This document shows, piece by piece, positions 42,650-58,088 of a stretch of DNA of 64,000 bases. The translations under genes and the position numbers were made by a program. Position 1 is the stretch's first letter. Each line of letters begins with the position of its first letter. The stretch lies in assembly GCA_001724025.1 (NCBI GenBank), contig MEDJ01000002.1, positions 114,593 to 178,592 of the forward strand. The letters run 5' to 3'. Under the pieces are notes generated by a model, which saw only the letters and a program-made list of their open reading frames with translations, did no database searches and was not told where the DNA came from. This stretch comes from Acidobacteria bacterium SCN 69-37. Lineage in GTDB: Bacteria > Acidobacteriota > Vicinamibacteria > Vicinamibacterales > SCN-69-37.

Positions 42650-44427
42650 CAGCGTGTGACGGACGTCCACTCGAAGGGCGCTCCACCGTAGCTCAGACCC
42701 GTCTGCGTACAGCGCGCGTACGTGCCAGGCAGCAACAGCAGGACGCCAGGTTCCAGTTCCATCGTCGACGGCGGGGGGATGCCGGCGGCCGTGAGCGCGG
42801 CCAGCACGCGCGGGGCTTCGCGCGTACCGACAATCGCCGGCGCTTCCTGTTCCATGCGTGCGACGAGCGTCGGCAGCCAGTCGTCGTCACCAGCCTGCCA
42901 GGGGCCCAGGTGCCGGAAGTAGAAGTAGGGCGGATGAGTCACGATCGTCCAGTCGGCAATGAACATGCCGCTGCGCGTGAGGGTGCCGCGATCCTGCAGC
43001 CGCAACAGACAGTGGGTGATGGCGCTCATCGGGCGGTCGTATCGCAGGGCTATCGTCGTCGCGCGGCTGTACGCGTCGACAGGCGCGCACAGCGCGATGA
43101 TCGCAATGGTGATGATCACGCTGACGTATCGGGACACCCTGTTCGTCACGATCAACAGCACGAGGGCAATCAGAAGGGGCCTGCCGATCGAGCCGTTCCT
43201 GAACAGCTGGACGTCACCCCAATAGAGTCGGGCCGGTTCGCCCGACACGAACGACCAGGCGCTCAGCCCCAGGCACGCGACAGCGATGATCAGCAGGAGA
43301 CGGCTCGCGAGCGGTCGGGTCAGCGGGCGCGGGGCCAGCGCCTGCCAGTCGACGCGCGCGGCAGCACGTGTGGCAAGGCCGGCGAGACGTGCGACGACCA
43401 GGCCTGCGCCGAGCGCGAGGGGCGGAAAGAACGGGTAGGCGTAGTGCGGCAGCTTCGACGTGCCGAACGAGATCAGCGTCGTCGGCAGCAGCCACCAGAG
43501 CAGGAGCAACCGCGCCAGAGACGTGCCCTTCCACGCCTCCCACGCAAGGAGTCCGACGCCGGCCGTCACGAGCAGGGCGACGTGCCCGAGGAACAGTTCG
43601 TGCCAGGTCTGGGTGAAGTAGTAGTGCCAGGGGTGCACGTGTGACGGATCGAGCGAGGCCGTGAACCGCGTGTAGACGTGCGCGCCGAAGATGATCGTCC
43701 AGAACTCGTCGCGATACTGCGCCCATTCGTAGACGAACCACGGCGCGATGAGCACCACACAGATGGCGGTCGGCAGCAGCCAATCCTTCCAGTGCCCGAC
43801 GAGATGCTGCCGCCCGGCCCGGGAACAGACGAGCCACGCCAACGCGACGAGCGGAAGGAACGCGACGGCCACGAACTTCGTGAGGAAGCCGAGCGCGAAG
43901 TAGAGGCCCACGGCCGCGGCATGCGCTCGACGCCGCGTCGCCGATGGATCGCGCCAGCGGAGGAAGTGAAAGAGCCCGCCGCAATAGCTGAGGAAGAGGG
44001 CGGCCTCCATGTTGTTCGAACGGAGGCCGTGTTCGAAGACCAGCGGGTTGAACGCCAGCAGCACGAAGAGCGCCGCGATTCCGGCCACCGGGCCGGCGAG
44101 ACGCAGGCCGAACGCGAAGATGTAGGCAAAGGCGGCCACGCCGAAGAGCGCGTCCAGCAACCGCATCCCCGTCTCGTCGACGGGCAGCAGCCCGGCCGAC
44201 ATGCCCCCGGCCACGAGCCAGAACTTCAGGGGAGGCTTTTCGAGAAACGGCGTGTCTGTCGGGATGTTGCGGGGCGTGAGCCAGTCACCCGTTTCCAGGA
44301 TGCGCTCGACCGCGTACGAGTAGATCGCCTCGTCGCTCCGCATGTCCCACCGGCCGAGGCCGAGCAGCAGGGGAATCGCGAAGATCCCAACGACCACAGT
44401 GCCCCAGATGGCACGGACGTGGTTCAT
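42649..44427 (-). CDS. GT39/ArnT-like membrane glycosyltransferase
   Basis: A 592-aa integral membrane protein with about 12 helices. The first extracytoplasmic loop carries the catalytic acid DE in [18 protein letters not shown], and [19 protein letters not shown] is typical of ArnT/PMT enzymes that use polyprenyl-phosphate sugars. A periplasmic C-terminal domain of about 150 residues follows the last helices. It transfers a sugar to lipid A, protein or a wall polymer; the acceptor is unknown. It is the first gene of the leftward module. Confidence 0.86.
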   Translation of the reverse strand: MNHVRAIWGTVVVGIFAIPLLLGLGRWDMRSDEAIYSYAVERILETGDWLTPRNIPTDTPFLEKPPLKFWLVAGGMSAGLLPVDETGMRLLDALFGVAAFAYIFAFGLRLAGPVAGIAALFVLLAFNPLVFEHGLRSNNMEAALFLSYCGGLFHFLRWRDPSATRRRAHAAAVGLYFALGFLTKFVAVAFLPLVALAWLVCSRAGRQHLVGHWKDWLLPTAICVVLIAPWFVYEWAQYRDEFWTIIFGAHVYTRFTASLDPSHVHPWHYYFTQTWHELFLGHVALLVTAGVGLLAWEAWKGTSLARLLLLWWLLPTTLISFGTSKLPHYAYPFFPPLALGAGLVVARLAGLATRAAARVDWQALAPRPLTRPLASRLLLIIAVACLGLSAWSFVSGEPARLYWGDVQLFRNGSIGRPLLIALVLLIVTNRVSRYVSVIITIAIIALCAPVDAYSRATTIALRYDRPMSAITHCLLRLQDRGTLTRSGMFIADWTIVTHPPYFYFRHLGPWQAGDDDWLPTLVARMEQEAPAIVGTREAPRVLAALTAAGIPPPSTMELEPGVLLLLPGTYARCTQTGLSYGGAPFEWTSVTR

Positions 44428-44658
44428 GGATCGACAACTCTAACACGGAACGAATGCCGATCTTTTCAGGCAATTCAGGCCCGGGTGTGTAGCAGTAACG
44501 CATGTATGGCAGGTGCGGGATCCGGCATGCCGGCCGCCCTCCAGACGGCGTTCGCACGTGATGCCGGGCCGGGGGCAGCGACCATCGTCGGCCCGTCTGG
44601 ACCGCGAGGACGCTGGTATCATGGGCCGCACCGTCGCTCCCCGGACGGCGGTCCGCTC
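44428..44658. other. 231-base divergent control region
   Basis: Lies between the two head-to-head glycosyltransferase modules and must contain both promoters. I see no promoter good enough to place. GGCATGCCGGCC (44527-44538) is palindromic in part. Confidence 0.4.
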
Positions 44659-45366
44659 ATGAAGCTGTCGATCGTCATGCCGGCGTTCAATGAACGCCAC
44701 ACCATCCGCCAGATTGTCGCCGCCGTGCAGGCCGTGGTGCTGCCAGGTCTCGACCGCGAGATCGTCATCGTGGACGACGGGTCGACGGACGGCACGCGCG
44801 ACATCCTGGCCGAACTCGACGGGCACGACGGCGTGCGCGTGCTGCTGCAGCCGCAGAATCGCGGCAAGGGCGCGGCCATCGCCCGCGGTTTCCGCGAAGC
44901 CACGGGCGACATTCTGCTCGTGCAGGATGCGGACCTCGAGTACGACCCGACGGAGTACCCCGTGTTGCTGCGCCCGATCCTCGAGGGGCGCGCCGACGTG
45001 GTCTACGGCTCCAGGTTCCTCGGCAACGCCCGCGGGCACCGCGTCCTGTACTTCTGGCACTCGGTCGGCAACCGACTGCTGACGCTGCTCTCGAACGCGT
45101 TCACGGACCTGAACCTCACCGACATGGAGACCTGCTACAAAGTGATGACGCGTCAGATCGCCGCGCGCCTGGATCTGCAATCCGAGCGGTTCGGCGTGGA
45201 GCCCGAGATTACCTGCAAGGTCAGCCGCCTGGGCGCGCGAATCTACGAGGTGCCGATTTCCTACAACGGCCGCACGTACGCGGAGGGCAAGAAGATCGGG
45301 CTGAAGGACGCGTTCCAGGCGGTCTGGACGATCCTGAAATACGCCAGGTGGACACCCGCGCGATGA
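44659..45366 (+). CDS. GT2 glycosyltransferase, dolichyl-phosphate mannose synthase-like
   Basis: A 235-aa GT-A enzyme. [16 protein letters not shown] and [13 protein letters not shown] form the nucleotide site. QDADLEYDP is the metal site, and GSRFLGN and ETCYKVM match the DPM1/polyprenyl-mannose type. No membrane anchor is seen. ATG 44659 is used, with poor Shine-Dalgarno. It overlaps the next gene by ATGA. A substrate different from that of the leftward GT2 is likely, since the two share only family features. Confidence 0.86.
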   Translation: MKLSIVMPAFNERHTIRQIVAAVQAVVLPGLDREIVIVDDGSTDGTRDILAELDGHDGVRVLLQPQNRGKGAAIARGFREATGDILLVQDADLEYDPTEYPVLLRPILEGRADVVYGSRFLGNARGHRVLYFWHSVGNRLLTLLSNAFTDLNLTDMETCYKVMTRQIAARLDLQSERFGVEPEITCKVSRLGARIYEVPISYNGRTYAEGKKIGLKDAFQAVWTILKYARWTPAR

Positions 45367-46097
45367 CGACGCCCGACACGAAGCCCGAAGGACCGGCCGA
45401 CGACGTCGGGGCCGAGACGCTGCGCCGCATGGCGGGACTGGCCGCGTACAACCGCTGGCTGCACGACAGGTTCGATCGCTGGCTCGGCCAGCGCATCCTG
45501 GAGATCGGATCGGGCATCGGCAACCAGACGCAGTACTTTGCCGATCGCGATCGGGTGATCGCGTCGGACATCGATCCGTACTACGTCGACATTCTCCAGT
45601 CGCGTTTCGGCACGCGCGGGAACGTGCGGATGGCGTCGTTCCGGTTCCCGCTGACCGAGGCCGACAGGGACGACCTGCGCGCCGAGCGCATCGACACGAT
45701 CGTCTGCCTCAACGTGCTCGAGCACATCGAGGATCACGAGTCCACGCTGCGGGATTGCGCCGCCGTGCTGCCGCCCGGCGGACGCCTGGTGCTCCTCGTG
45801 CCGGCCCTGCCCGCGCTCTACGGCTCGCTCGACGTCCACCTCCAGCACTTCCGCCGTTACGAAAAGGAACCGCTGCGCGCGCTGCTGCGCGCCACCGGCT
45901 TCGAGGCCGACGATCTCCGCTTCGTCAACCGCGTGGCCGTGTTCGGCTGGTGGCTCAGCTCGCGCGTGCTGAAGCGCAAGGTCCTGCCGAAGGATCAGCT
46001 GGCGGTCTTCAAGGTCATGATGCCGCTGCTCAAGCTCGAGGAGAAGCACCCGCCGTCGTTCGGACTGTCGCTGCTGGCGCTCGCACGACGGGTCTGA
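45363..46097 (+). CDS. Class I SAM-dependent methyltransferase
   Basis: A 244-aa methyltransferase. The SAM loop is [15 protein letters not shown], with [14 protein letters not shown] after strand 2 and [16 protein letters not shown] at strand 4. The later [19 protein letters not shown] is common in methyltransferases of polysaccharide and lipid loci. The coupling (ATGA) to the GT2 gene suggests that it modifies a sugar or the same lipid-linked product. No membrane segment. Confidence 0.84.
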   Translation: MTTPDTKPEGPADDVGAETLRRMAGLAAYNRWLHDRFDRWLGQRILEIGSGIGNQTQYFADRDRVIASDIDPYYVDILQSRFGTRGNVRMASFRFPLTEADRDDLRAERIDTIVCLNVLEHIEDHESTLRDCAAVLPPGGRLVLLVPALPALYGSLDVHLQHFRRYEKEPLRALLRATGFEADDLRFVNRVAVFGWWLSSRVLKRKVLPKDQLAVFKVMMPLLKLEEKHPPSFGLSLLALARRV

Positions 46098-46210
46098 CGA
46101 GGGGCGGCACGGCGACACGGCTGCTGGCGATCGCCCATTCCGCCGCCGAGCCGCCCGCGGCCCGCCGCCCGCGCTGCCGTGCAGCCCGCAGCCGGTGCAG
46201 CCGCGCAGCA

Positions 46211-46777
46211 CTATCCGCGCCGAGCCACCGCGACCATCGCCGGCCTGAGCACCTCGTCGCCAATCAGGTATCCCGGCTTGACGACGCCGACGATCTGGCC
46301 GTCGGCCACGCCCTCGGCCACTGGTGTGGTGGCGACGGCTTCGTGGATCGCCGGATCGAACGGCTGGCCCGTGGGATCGACGCGCGATACGCCGAGGCCC
46401 TCGAGCGTCGAGAGGAACTGCTGGCGCACGAGCGCCACACCCTGCACGAACGCGTCGTCCTGCCTGTCGCGACCGGCGTCGAGCGCGCGATCGAGATTGT
46501 CGAGGACTTCGAGGAACGACGTCATCACGGATCGCCGGCTGCGCTCGACGTCCTTCTGCACTTCCTTGCGGAGCCGCGCGCGCGCCTGCTCGAACTCGTC
46601 CGAGGCGCCGCGATACTTCGCGAGCAGCTGCTGGATCTCGAGGTCCTTCTCGGCAATCTTCGCCTCGAGTTCCTCGACGTAGGTGGGCTTGAGCTTCGGC
46701 TCTTCGCCCTCGACGGACGCGCTCTCCGCGCGTGCCCACCAGCGGCGGTCGTTCACCTTGATTTCTGATTCAGACAT
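46211..46777 (-). CDS. grpE: GrpE nucleotide exchange factor
   Basis: Releases ADP from DnaK. The 188-aa protein has a long coiled coil (about residues 30-80: VEELEAKIAEKDLEIQQLL), the middle LEVLDNLDRALD and the C-terminal beta domain ending VGVVKPGYLIGDEVLRPAMV. ATG 46775-46777. dnaK and dnaJ are not in the window; here grpE sits beside clpA. No CIRCE (TTAGCACTC-type) element is seen upstream, where a large hairpin repeat lies instead. Confidence 0.93.
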   Translation of the reverse strand: MSESEIKVNDRRWWARAESASVEGEEPKLKPTYVEELEAKIAEKDLEIQQLLAKYRGASDEFEQARARLRKEVQKDVERSRRSVMTSFLEVLDNLDRALDAGRDRQDDAFVQGVALVRQQFLSTLEGLGVSRVDPTGQPFDPAIHEAVATTPVAEGVADGQIVGVVKPGYLIGDEVLRPAMVAVARRG

Positions 46778-46801
46778 GGTTCGTTGTGATGAGAGTAGGT
46801 A

Positions 46802-47025
46802 AAACCGTGTAGACACGGAGGACATGGAGAGTCGCCGTAGACGCGACGAGCGCGTTGATGAGCCACGGCCAGTCACGAGAACGAAAAGGCCACCCATGAC
46901 TTCGCCTTCTCGTTTTCGTGACTTGCCGTGGCTCATCCCAGGCGACCTGCGGTCGCCGCGGGTCCGCTTCGGCGGACCCGCGCGCTCGTCGCGTCACCTG
47001 TCAGGTGTCTTCATGATCTCCCTGT

Positions 47026-47036
<11 letters not shown>
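46802..47036. repeat. 235-base palindromic element with 14-base terminal inverted repeats
   Basis: AAACCGTGTAGACA (46802-46815) is repeated inverted as TGTCTACACGGTTT (47023-47036). Inside, GATGAGCCACGGC (46857-46869) pairs with GCCGTGGCTCATC (46925-46937), and GTCACGAGAACGAAAAGGC pairs with two mismatches around 46904-46922. CACGGAGGACATGGAG near the left end links it to the repeat at 41063. No coding capacity, so MITE-like or a very large REP element. It gives clpA its stop codon. Confidence 0.8.
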
Positions 47037-49410
<2,374 letters not shown>

Positions 49411-49431
49411 GATCCGATTATAGAAGGACGC

Positions 49432-49455
49432 AGGGGCGACGCATGCGTCGCCCCT
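49432..49455. repeat. REP-like palindrome AGGGGCGACGCATGCGTCGCCCCT, copy 2
   Basis: Perfect palindrome of 24 bases (two 12-base arms) in the 54-base gap between clpS and clpA, extending copy 1 by two bases at each end. Confidence 0.8.
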
Positions 49456-49464
49456 GCCCTGTCC

Positions 49465-49779
49465 CTACGCCTCTTCCGTTACCGCCTTCAGCGGGAACCC
49501 GGCCTCGCGGGCCATGGAGATGACGGTCTCGGCCTTGGTCTCGGCCACTTCCCACGGGTAGACGCCGGCCAGGCCCCGGCCGTGCACGTGCACGTGCATC
49601 ATGACCTGATAGGCCTCGGCCGGCGATTTCTGGAACACCGCCTCCAGCACGTGGACGACGAACTCCATCGTCGTGTAGTCGTCGTTGAGCAGCAGGACCT
49701 TGAACAGCTGCGGCTCGCGCTTCTCTGTCCGGACGCGTTCCTTGACGGCGTCGCCGGTGCCCGGGGTCGTCTCGGTCAT
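49465..49779 (-). CDS. clpS: ATP-dependent Clp protease adaptor ClpS
   Basis: Binds N-degron substrates and delivers them to ClpA. The 104-aa protein has the conserved LLLNDDYTTMEFVVHVLEAVF, with the Asp pair and Met at the N-degron pocket, and the HVHVHGRGLAGVYPWEVAETKA strand region. The ATG (49777-49779) overlaps the UPF0182 stop by ATGA. It lies before clpA in the same direction, so adaptor and unfoldase are probably cotranscribed. Confidence 0.96.
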   Translation of the reverse strand: MTETTPGTGDAVKERVRTEKREPQLFKVLLLNDDYTTMEFVVHVLEAVFQKSPAEAYQVMMHVHVHGRGLAGVYPWEVAETKAETVISMAREAGFPLKAVTEEA

Positions 49780-52592
49780 CGCGTCGTCTGTTGCATGCGG
49801 AGGATGATGGCCTCCAGCTTCTTCAACTCCTCGCCGTAGCGGGCCCAGTCTCCCTCGCGCTGCGCGGTCGTGGCGGCCTCCATGTGCGCCTGGGCCTCGG
49901 CGGCCAGCCCCTGCAGCGTGGCGTCACTGTCGTCGACCGACGCGAGGCCGGCCGCCAGCGAGCCCTCGACGTCCTCCGAGACTTCCTGCGTCTCGACGAC
50001 CGACGTCGCGGAACTGGCCATCCGATCAGGGGCCAGCGCGGTTGCGACCTGCTGGCCGAAAATGCGCGCCAGCGCCTGCACGAGCGTTTCGGCCATCACG
50101 ATCCGGTTCTGGTAGGCCACGATGACCTGCTTCAGCTCCGGGATGCGGCCGTTCTGCGAGCGCAGGTACAGCGGCCTGACGTACAGCAGCGACTCCTGGA
50201 TCGGAATCACCAGCAGCGTGCCCTGAATGACCTGCGAGCCCTGCTGGCTCCACAGCGTGATCTGCGGCGAGATCACCGGATCCTGGTTGATGCGCGCGAC
50301 GATCTGGGCCGGCCCGTAGATGATCTTCTGCTTCGGGAACTGGAACACCAGCAGCTTGCCGTAGTTCTCGCCGTCGCTGCGCGCCACCATCCAGGCCGCC
50401 AGGTTGTCGCGCGCCCGCGGCGTGAACGGCAGCATCTGGATGAACTCCGCCCGCTCGTTCCCCGGGAGCCGCATGATCGTGTAGTACGGCTCCATCAGGA
50501 CCGATCGCTGGTTCTGCGCCGACTCCAGGACCGGACGCCGCCACTCGTCTTCGTTGTTGTAGAAGACCTGCGGGTTGGTCATGTGGTACGTCGCGTACTT
50601 CTCGGCCTGGATCAGGAAGATGTCTTCCGGATACCGGACGTGCGCACGCAGCGTGCCGGGCATCTCGTCGATCGGCTTCAACAGGCCCGGGAAGATGCGG
50701 CCGATCGTGCGGATCAGCGGATCCTCGGGCTCGGCGACGTAGAACGCCACGCTGCCATCGTAGGCGTCGGTGACGATCTTCACCGAGTTGCGGATGTAGT
50801 TCACGCCGTTGAGCGGCCCCGGCAGCGCATTCGGCGTGGCGTACGGGTAGTTGCGCGACGTCGTGTACGCGTCCTGCATCCAGACGATCCGGCCGTCGTG
50901 TACCACCGGGTAGGGATCGGCGTCGAGCGTGAGGAACGGCGCCAGCAGCCGGATCCGCTCCACGATGTTGCGGTGGTACATGATCCGGCTCTCGGCGGTG
51001 AGCTGCTGGCTGACCAGGATGTCCGTGCTGGCGAACCTGATGGCGAAGATCAGCCGGCGCAGCAGCGATCCCACGGACACGCCGCCGCGGCCGTCGTAGA
51101 ACGTCGTCTCGTTGTCGTCGCCGCGCGGATAGTGGAACTCCGGTTCGCGCGTCTTGACCAGGACGTAGTCGCTCGAGAGCTCGCCGAAGTACAGGCTGGG
51201 CTGCGTGACTGGCAGGTTCACGGTCGAGACCGGCGGCAGGTCGCGGATGAAGAGGACCGGCAGGCCCTCCGTGGTGACCTGGTTGACCGGCCCGAGCGTC
51301 AGGCCGTAGCCGTGCGTGAACGCCAGCCGCTCGTTCACCCACGACCGGTTCGACATGTTGGCCGTGTTGAGCTCGCGTGCCGACAGCATCACCTGCCGGT
51401 ACTTCCCGTCGATCGTGTACCGGTCGTTGTCGATGTTGCGGAAGTCGTAGTACGTGCGGATGACCTGGATCTGCCCGAACGTCTGGAGCAGCTGGTCGTG
51501 ATCCCACAGCCGCACGTTCTCGATCGTGGCCGAGTTGTCGATGATGTCTTTGGCGCTGAGCTCCGCGTCGCCCGACAGGTTGCGTTCCTCGACGCGCTCG
51601 AGCGCATAGGCCTGGCGCGTCGACGCGATGTTGTGCTCGATGAACGGACGTTCCTTCTCCTGCTCGTTCGGCGTGACGACCAGGCGCTGGACCGCCCCGC
51701 TATAGATGCCGCCCGCCATCGAGACGGCAATCCACGCGCCGATCGCCAGCGGCAGCGGCCAGCCGCGGCGGGTGAAGCCGTGCCACACGGCCATCCCCGC
51801 GCCGGCGACGAGCACGACGATGGCCGCCCAGAGGAACGGGATGCGGGCGTAGACGTCCGCGTACGACGCCCCGAAGGCCACGCGCGCATCCGTGGACGAG
51901 AGCAGCGTCCCGGGAATCTCGAGCCACGTGCCCCACGCGATCAGCGCGAGCAGCAGCGCGATCAGCAGCGAGAGATGGCGGCGCGCCGTCGGGACCAGCG
52001 TGAATCGGGGCCACGACGTGGCCCCCGGACGCGCCTCGATCACGAAGCTGCCCGAGAAGACGTAGAGCAGGCCGCACCCGACGAGCGTCACGAACGTGAC
52101 CAGCAGGGCCTGCTGCCGGAAGAGTTGATAGGCCGGCAGTGCGAAGACGTAGTAGCCCGCGTCTCGGCCGAACAGCGGATCCTGCGCGCCGAACGGGGTC
52201 GCGTGCGCGAAGGCCAGCCACGTCATCCACTGGCCCGCGCTCACCAGGGCGAGCAGGCCGGCGAGCGCGACAGCCACGGGCACCACCATGCCGGCTACCT
52301 GGCGGCCATCGACGGCAATCGGCCGGCCGTCGCCGCCGGTCCCGAGCACGACGCGCGGCCGGCCCGCGGTCCGCACGCGGGCAATCCGCAGGTTGAAGTA
52401 CAGGAAGAGGTAGGCCGCCGCGAAGGTGACCAGGAAGACCAGGCCCTGCGCATTCAGTGTTCGCAGGAAGACGCTGGTGTAGCCGACCTCCTGGAACCAC
52501 AGCCAGTCGGTGTAGTACCGCACGGCCGAGGGCAGCACGAAGAGGAGGACGGCTGCGATCAGGAACAGACCGGACAGGCCGCGGGGTTTCAT
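49776..52592 (-). CDS. UPF0182 family large membrane protein
   Basis: A 938-aa protein. Seven hydrophobic segments lie in the first 300 residues (for example GLFLIAAVLLFVLPSAV and LLIALLLALIAWGTWL). A large extracytoplasmic domain follows to about residue 850, with the family pattern NPQVFYNNEDEW and LVIPIQESLLYVRPLYL. The C-terminal 80 residues are acidic and helical (ASVDDSDATLQGLAAEAQAH). Function unknown; relatives occur mainly in actinobacteria, cyanobacteria and acidobacteria. ATG 52590-52592. It is coupled to clpS by overlap, which is an unexpected operon partner. Confidence 0.9.
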   Translation of the reverse strand: MKPRGLSGLFLIAAVLLFVLPSAVRYYTDWLWFQEVGYTSVFLRTLNAQGLVFLVTFAAAYLFLYFNLRIARVRTAGRPRVVLGTGGDGRPIAVDGRQVAGMVVPVAVALAGLLALVSAGQWMTWLAFAHATPFGAQDPLFGRDAGYYVFALPAYQLFRQQALLVTFVTLVGCGLLYVFSGSFVIEARPGATSWPRFTLVPTARRHLSLLIALLLALIAWGTWLEIPGTLLSSTDARVAFGASYADVYARIPFLWAAIVVLVAGAGMAVWHGFTRRGWPLPLAIGAWIAVSMAGGIYSGAVQRLVVTPNEQEKERPFIEHNIASTRQAYALERVEERNLSGDAELSAKDIIDNSATIENVRLWDHDQLLQTFGQIQVIRTYYDFRNIDNDRYTIDGKYRQVMLSARELNTANMSNRSWVNERLAFTHGYGLTLGPVNQVTTEGLPVLFIRDLPPVSTVNLPVTQPSLYFGELSSDYVLVKTREPEFHYPRGDDNETTFYDGRGGVSVGSLLRRLIFAIRFASTDILVSQQLTAESRIMYHRNIVERIRLLAPFLTLDADPYPVVHDGRIVWMQDAYTTSRNYPYATPNALPGPLNGVNYIRNSVKIVTDAYDGSVAFYVAEPEDPLIRTIGRIFPGLLKPIDEMPGTLRAHVRYPEDIFLIQAEKYATYHMTNPQVFYNNEDEWRRPVLESAQNQRSVLMEPYYTIMRLPGNERAEFIQMLPFTPRARDNLAAWMVARSDGENYGKLLVFQFPKQKIIYGPAQIVARINQDPVISPQITLWSQQGSQVIQGTLLVIPIQESLLYVRPLYLRSQNGRIPELKQVIVAYQNRIVMAETLVQALARIFGQQVATALAPDRMASSATSVVETQEVSEDVEGSLAAGLASVDDSDATLQGLAAEAQAHMEAATTAQREGDWARYGEELKKLEAIILRMQQTTR

Positions 52593-52647
52593 CGACGCGA
52601 CAACCTTATCATGCGGCCATGAAGGCCGCCTGAGGCAGAATACCGGG

Positions 52648-53022
52648 GTGATCGACGAACTGACGGTCTATCGGCAGATCGGCGAAGACGGCTTTGCGCG
52701 GCTCGTGCGGGCCTTCTATGCGCAGGTGCCGGACGACGACATCCTGGGGCCGATGTACCCGGCCAACGACATGGACGGGGCCGAGCTGCGGCTGCGTGAT
52801 TTCCTGGTCGGGCGTTTCGGCGGACCGCCGCGGTACGTCGAACGGCGGGGACATCCCCGGCTCCGCATGCGTCACGCGCCGTTTGCCGTCGACCGGGCCG
52901 CACGCGATCGCTGGGTGCAGCTGATGGCGCGCGCGCTCGACGAGGTCCAGTTGCCGCCCGAATCCGACGTCGTCCTTCGTGCGTTCTTCGACACGACGGC
53001 GACGTTCATGATGAACAGATAG
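52648..53022 (+). CDS. Group II truncated haemoglobin
   Basis: A 124-aa globin with a 2-on-2 fold, for O2 or NO handling. The proximal His is in RRGHPRLRMRHAPFAV, the TrHbII-specific Trp at G8 is in ARDRWVQLM, and FYAQVPDDDILGPMYP belongs to the CD region. The GTG start (52648-52650) gives VIDELTVYRQIG. It diverges from the UPF0182 gene across 55 bases that contain the palindrome GCGGCCATGAAGGCCGC. Cytoplasmic. Confidence 0.9.
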   Translation: MIDELTVYRQIGEDGFARLVRAFYAQVPDDDILGPMYPANDMDGAELRLRDFLVGRFGGPPRYVERRGHPRLRMRHAPFAVDRAARDRWVQLMARALDEVQLPPESDVVLRAFFDTTATFMMNR

Positions 53023-53068
53023 GGAAGGCGGGGAGCCTGCAGGCTGGAAGGCTGGAAGTCCTTCGGAG

Positions 53069-53132
53069 CCCCGGGCCTTCAGGCCCGGGGGACGCGGGGA
53101 ACGCTGGGGTCCCAGGGGCTGAAGCCCCTGGG
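53069..53132. repeat. Two GGGCTGAAGCCC-type palindromes
   Basis: CCCCGGGCCTTCAGGCCCGGGG (53069-53090) and CCCAGGGGCTGAAGCCCCTGGG (53111-53132) stand in tandem between convergent genes. They share flanks GGAGCCC and GGGCTCCGG with each other and with the copy at 18077. A partial copy CCCCGGGGCTCCG follows at 53148. They could end both convergent transcripts. Confidence 0.75.
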
Positions 53133-53168
53133 CTCCGGATGTCTCAACCCCGGGGCTCCGACTGTCTG

Positions 53169-54347
53169 TCAGGCGCGCGGCACGTCGATCAGGCGCGTCA
53201 TCACGACGCCCTCGATGCCGGCGAGCTTCCGGGTGAGTTCCGCCGGCACCGGTGTGTCGAGGTCGACGATCGTGTAGGCCAGATCGCCCTTCGACGAGTT
53301 GACCATGTTGTGGATGTTCAGGCCGGCCTGGCCGAACGTCTCCGAAATCCGGCTGAGCATGTTCGGGACGTTGGCGTTGGCGCACACGAACCGGTGGGCC
53401 GTACGGCGGGCCACGACGACTTCGGGGAAGTTGACGGCGTTGCGGACGTTGCCGTTCTCGAGGAAGTCGCGCACCTGGTCGGCCACCATGATGGCGCAGT
53501 TGTCCTCGGCCTCGACCGTCGACGCGCCCAGGTGCGGCAGCGTCACGCAGCGTGCGTGGTTCTTGGTCGTGTTGGTCGGGAAGTCGCAGACGTAGCCGTG
53601 GATGTGCCCGGCGTCGATGGCGTCGACCACGGCCTGGTCGTCGACGATGCCCTCGCGCGCGAAGTTCAGGATGACGGCGCCCTTGCGCATCGAGGCCAGC
53701 CGCTGCGCGTTGACCATGTGGCGCGTCGCATCGATGAGCGGCACGTGGACCGTGAGGAAATCGGCCTCCTGGAACACCTCGTCGAGCGAGCGCGCCTTGT
53801 GCACGCTCGACGACAGGGCCCAGGCGCCTTCGACCGTCAGGCCGGGATCGAACCCGATGACGTTCATGCCGAGGCTGACGCCCGTGTTGGCGACCAGCCG
53901 CCCGATCGCGCCGAGTCCGACGACGCCGAGTGTCCGGTTCGGCAGTTCGAAGCCGGCAAACCCCTTCTTGCCCGCCTCGACCGCCTTGCCGATTTCCTCG
54001 TCCGAGCCCTCGAGGCCGCGCGCGAAATCCCACGCGGCGCACAGCTGCCGGCAGGCGACGATGAGCCCGGCGATGACCAGTTCCTTGACGGCGTTCGAGT
54101 TCGCGCCCGGCGCGTTGAACACCGGGATGCCGCGCGCGCTCATCTTGGCGACGGGAATGTTGTTGACGCCGGCCCCTGCCCGTCCCACGGCCTTGAGCGT
54201 GGCCGGAATGTCGATCGCGTGCATGTTCGCCGACCGGACGAGGATGGCATCCGGATCCGCGATCTCGATCCCGACCTGGTAATGATCACCCGGGAGCCGC
54301 CCCAGGCCGACCTTGGCGATGTTGTTGAGAGTCAGAATCCTGTACAC
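53169..54347 (-). CDS. serA: D-3-phosphoglycerate dehydrogenase
   Basis: Oxidises 3-phosphoglycerate, the first step to serine. The 392-aa protein has the NAD loop LGVVGLGAIGRLVANTG, the catalytic Arg in NFAREGIVDD, the catalytic His in TLPHLGASTVEAE and a C-terminal ACT domain (about residues 315-390: RISETFGQAGLNIHNM), so it may be feedback-controlled by serine. GTG 54345-54347 is preferred because GTAGGAG lies 6 bases upstream; a TTG at 54351-54353 would abut the Shine-Dalgarno sequence. Last gene of the ilv group. Confidence 0.93.
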   Translation of the reverse strand: MYRILTLNNIAKVGLGRLPGDHYQVGIEIADPDAILVRSANMHAIDIPATLKAVGRAGAGVNNIPVAKMSARGIPVFNAPGANSNAVKELVIAGLIVACRQLCAAWDFARGLEGSDEEIGKAVEAGKKGFAGFELPNRTLGVVGLGAIGRLVANTGVSLGMNVIGFDPGLTVEGAWALSSSVHKARSLDEVFQEADFLTVHVPLIDATRHMVNAQRLASMRKGAVILNFAREGIVDDQAVVDAIDAGHIHGYVCDFPTNTTKNHARCVTLPHLGASTVEAEDNCAIMVADQVRDFLENGNVRNAVNFPEVVVARRTAHRFVCANANVPNMLSRISETFGQAGLNIHNMVNSSKGDLAYTIVDLDTPVPAELTRKLAGIEGVVMTRLIDVPRA

Positions 54348-54374
54348 AGACAACTCCTACGGACCGGGCGCGTC

Positions 54375-54512
54375 GAAGTGAGAAGTCAGAAGTTCGAAGT
54401 AAGAAGTCCTGAAACTTCGAAGTGAGAAGTTGGAACTGAGAAGTCCCTTCTCACTTCGAACTTCGCACTTCAAACTTTCCCGGACTTCTAACTTCTGACT
54501 TCCCCCTTCTAA
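54375..54512. repeat. GAAGTNN heptad repeat, copy 3
   Basis: GAAGTGAGAAGTCAGAAGT and further heptads fill the first half. ACTTC-type complements fill the second, ending ACTTCTGACTTCC and then GCTCTCTAG, which contains the ilvC stop. The transcript between ilvC and serA could fold into a long stem. Confidence 0.85.
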
Positions 54513-54520
54513 GGTGCTCT

Positions 54521-57920
<3,400 letters not shown>

Positions 57921-57948
57921 GTCGGTTCGCTCCGTTTCGATCAACTGT

Positions 57949-58084
57949 GAAGTGAGAAGTCAGAAGTTCGAATTCGTGAAACTTCGAAGTGGGAAGTGGG
58001 AACTAAGAAATGCCTTCTCACTTCGAACTTCACAGTTCCAACTTTTCCCGAACTTCCAACTTCCTACTTCTAACTTCTGACTTG
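57949..58084. repeat. GAAGTNN heptad repeat, copy 4
   Basis: It has the same design as copy 3: a GAAGTGAGAAGTCAGAAGT start, internal heptads, a complement half ending TAACTTCTGACTT, then GCTCTCTAG containing the ilvD stop. The identical right boundary at copies 3 and 4 shows that the element extends into the stop codon of the preceding gene. Confidence 0.85.
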
Positions 58085-58088
58085 CTCT

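Noticed and set aside
49791..52622. 943-codon open frame on the plus strand
   Set aside because: It is antisense to the UPF0182 gene. It is rich in Arg, His and Asp with no motifs, and arises from high-GC codon bias in the true gene.
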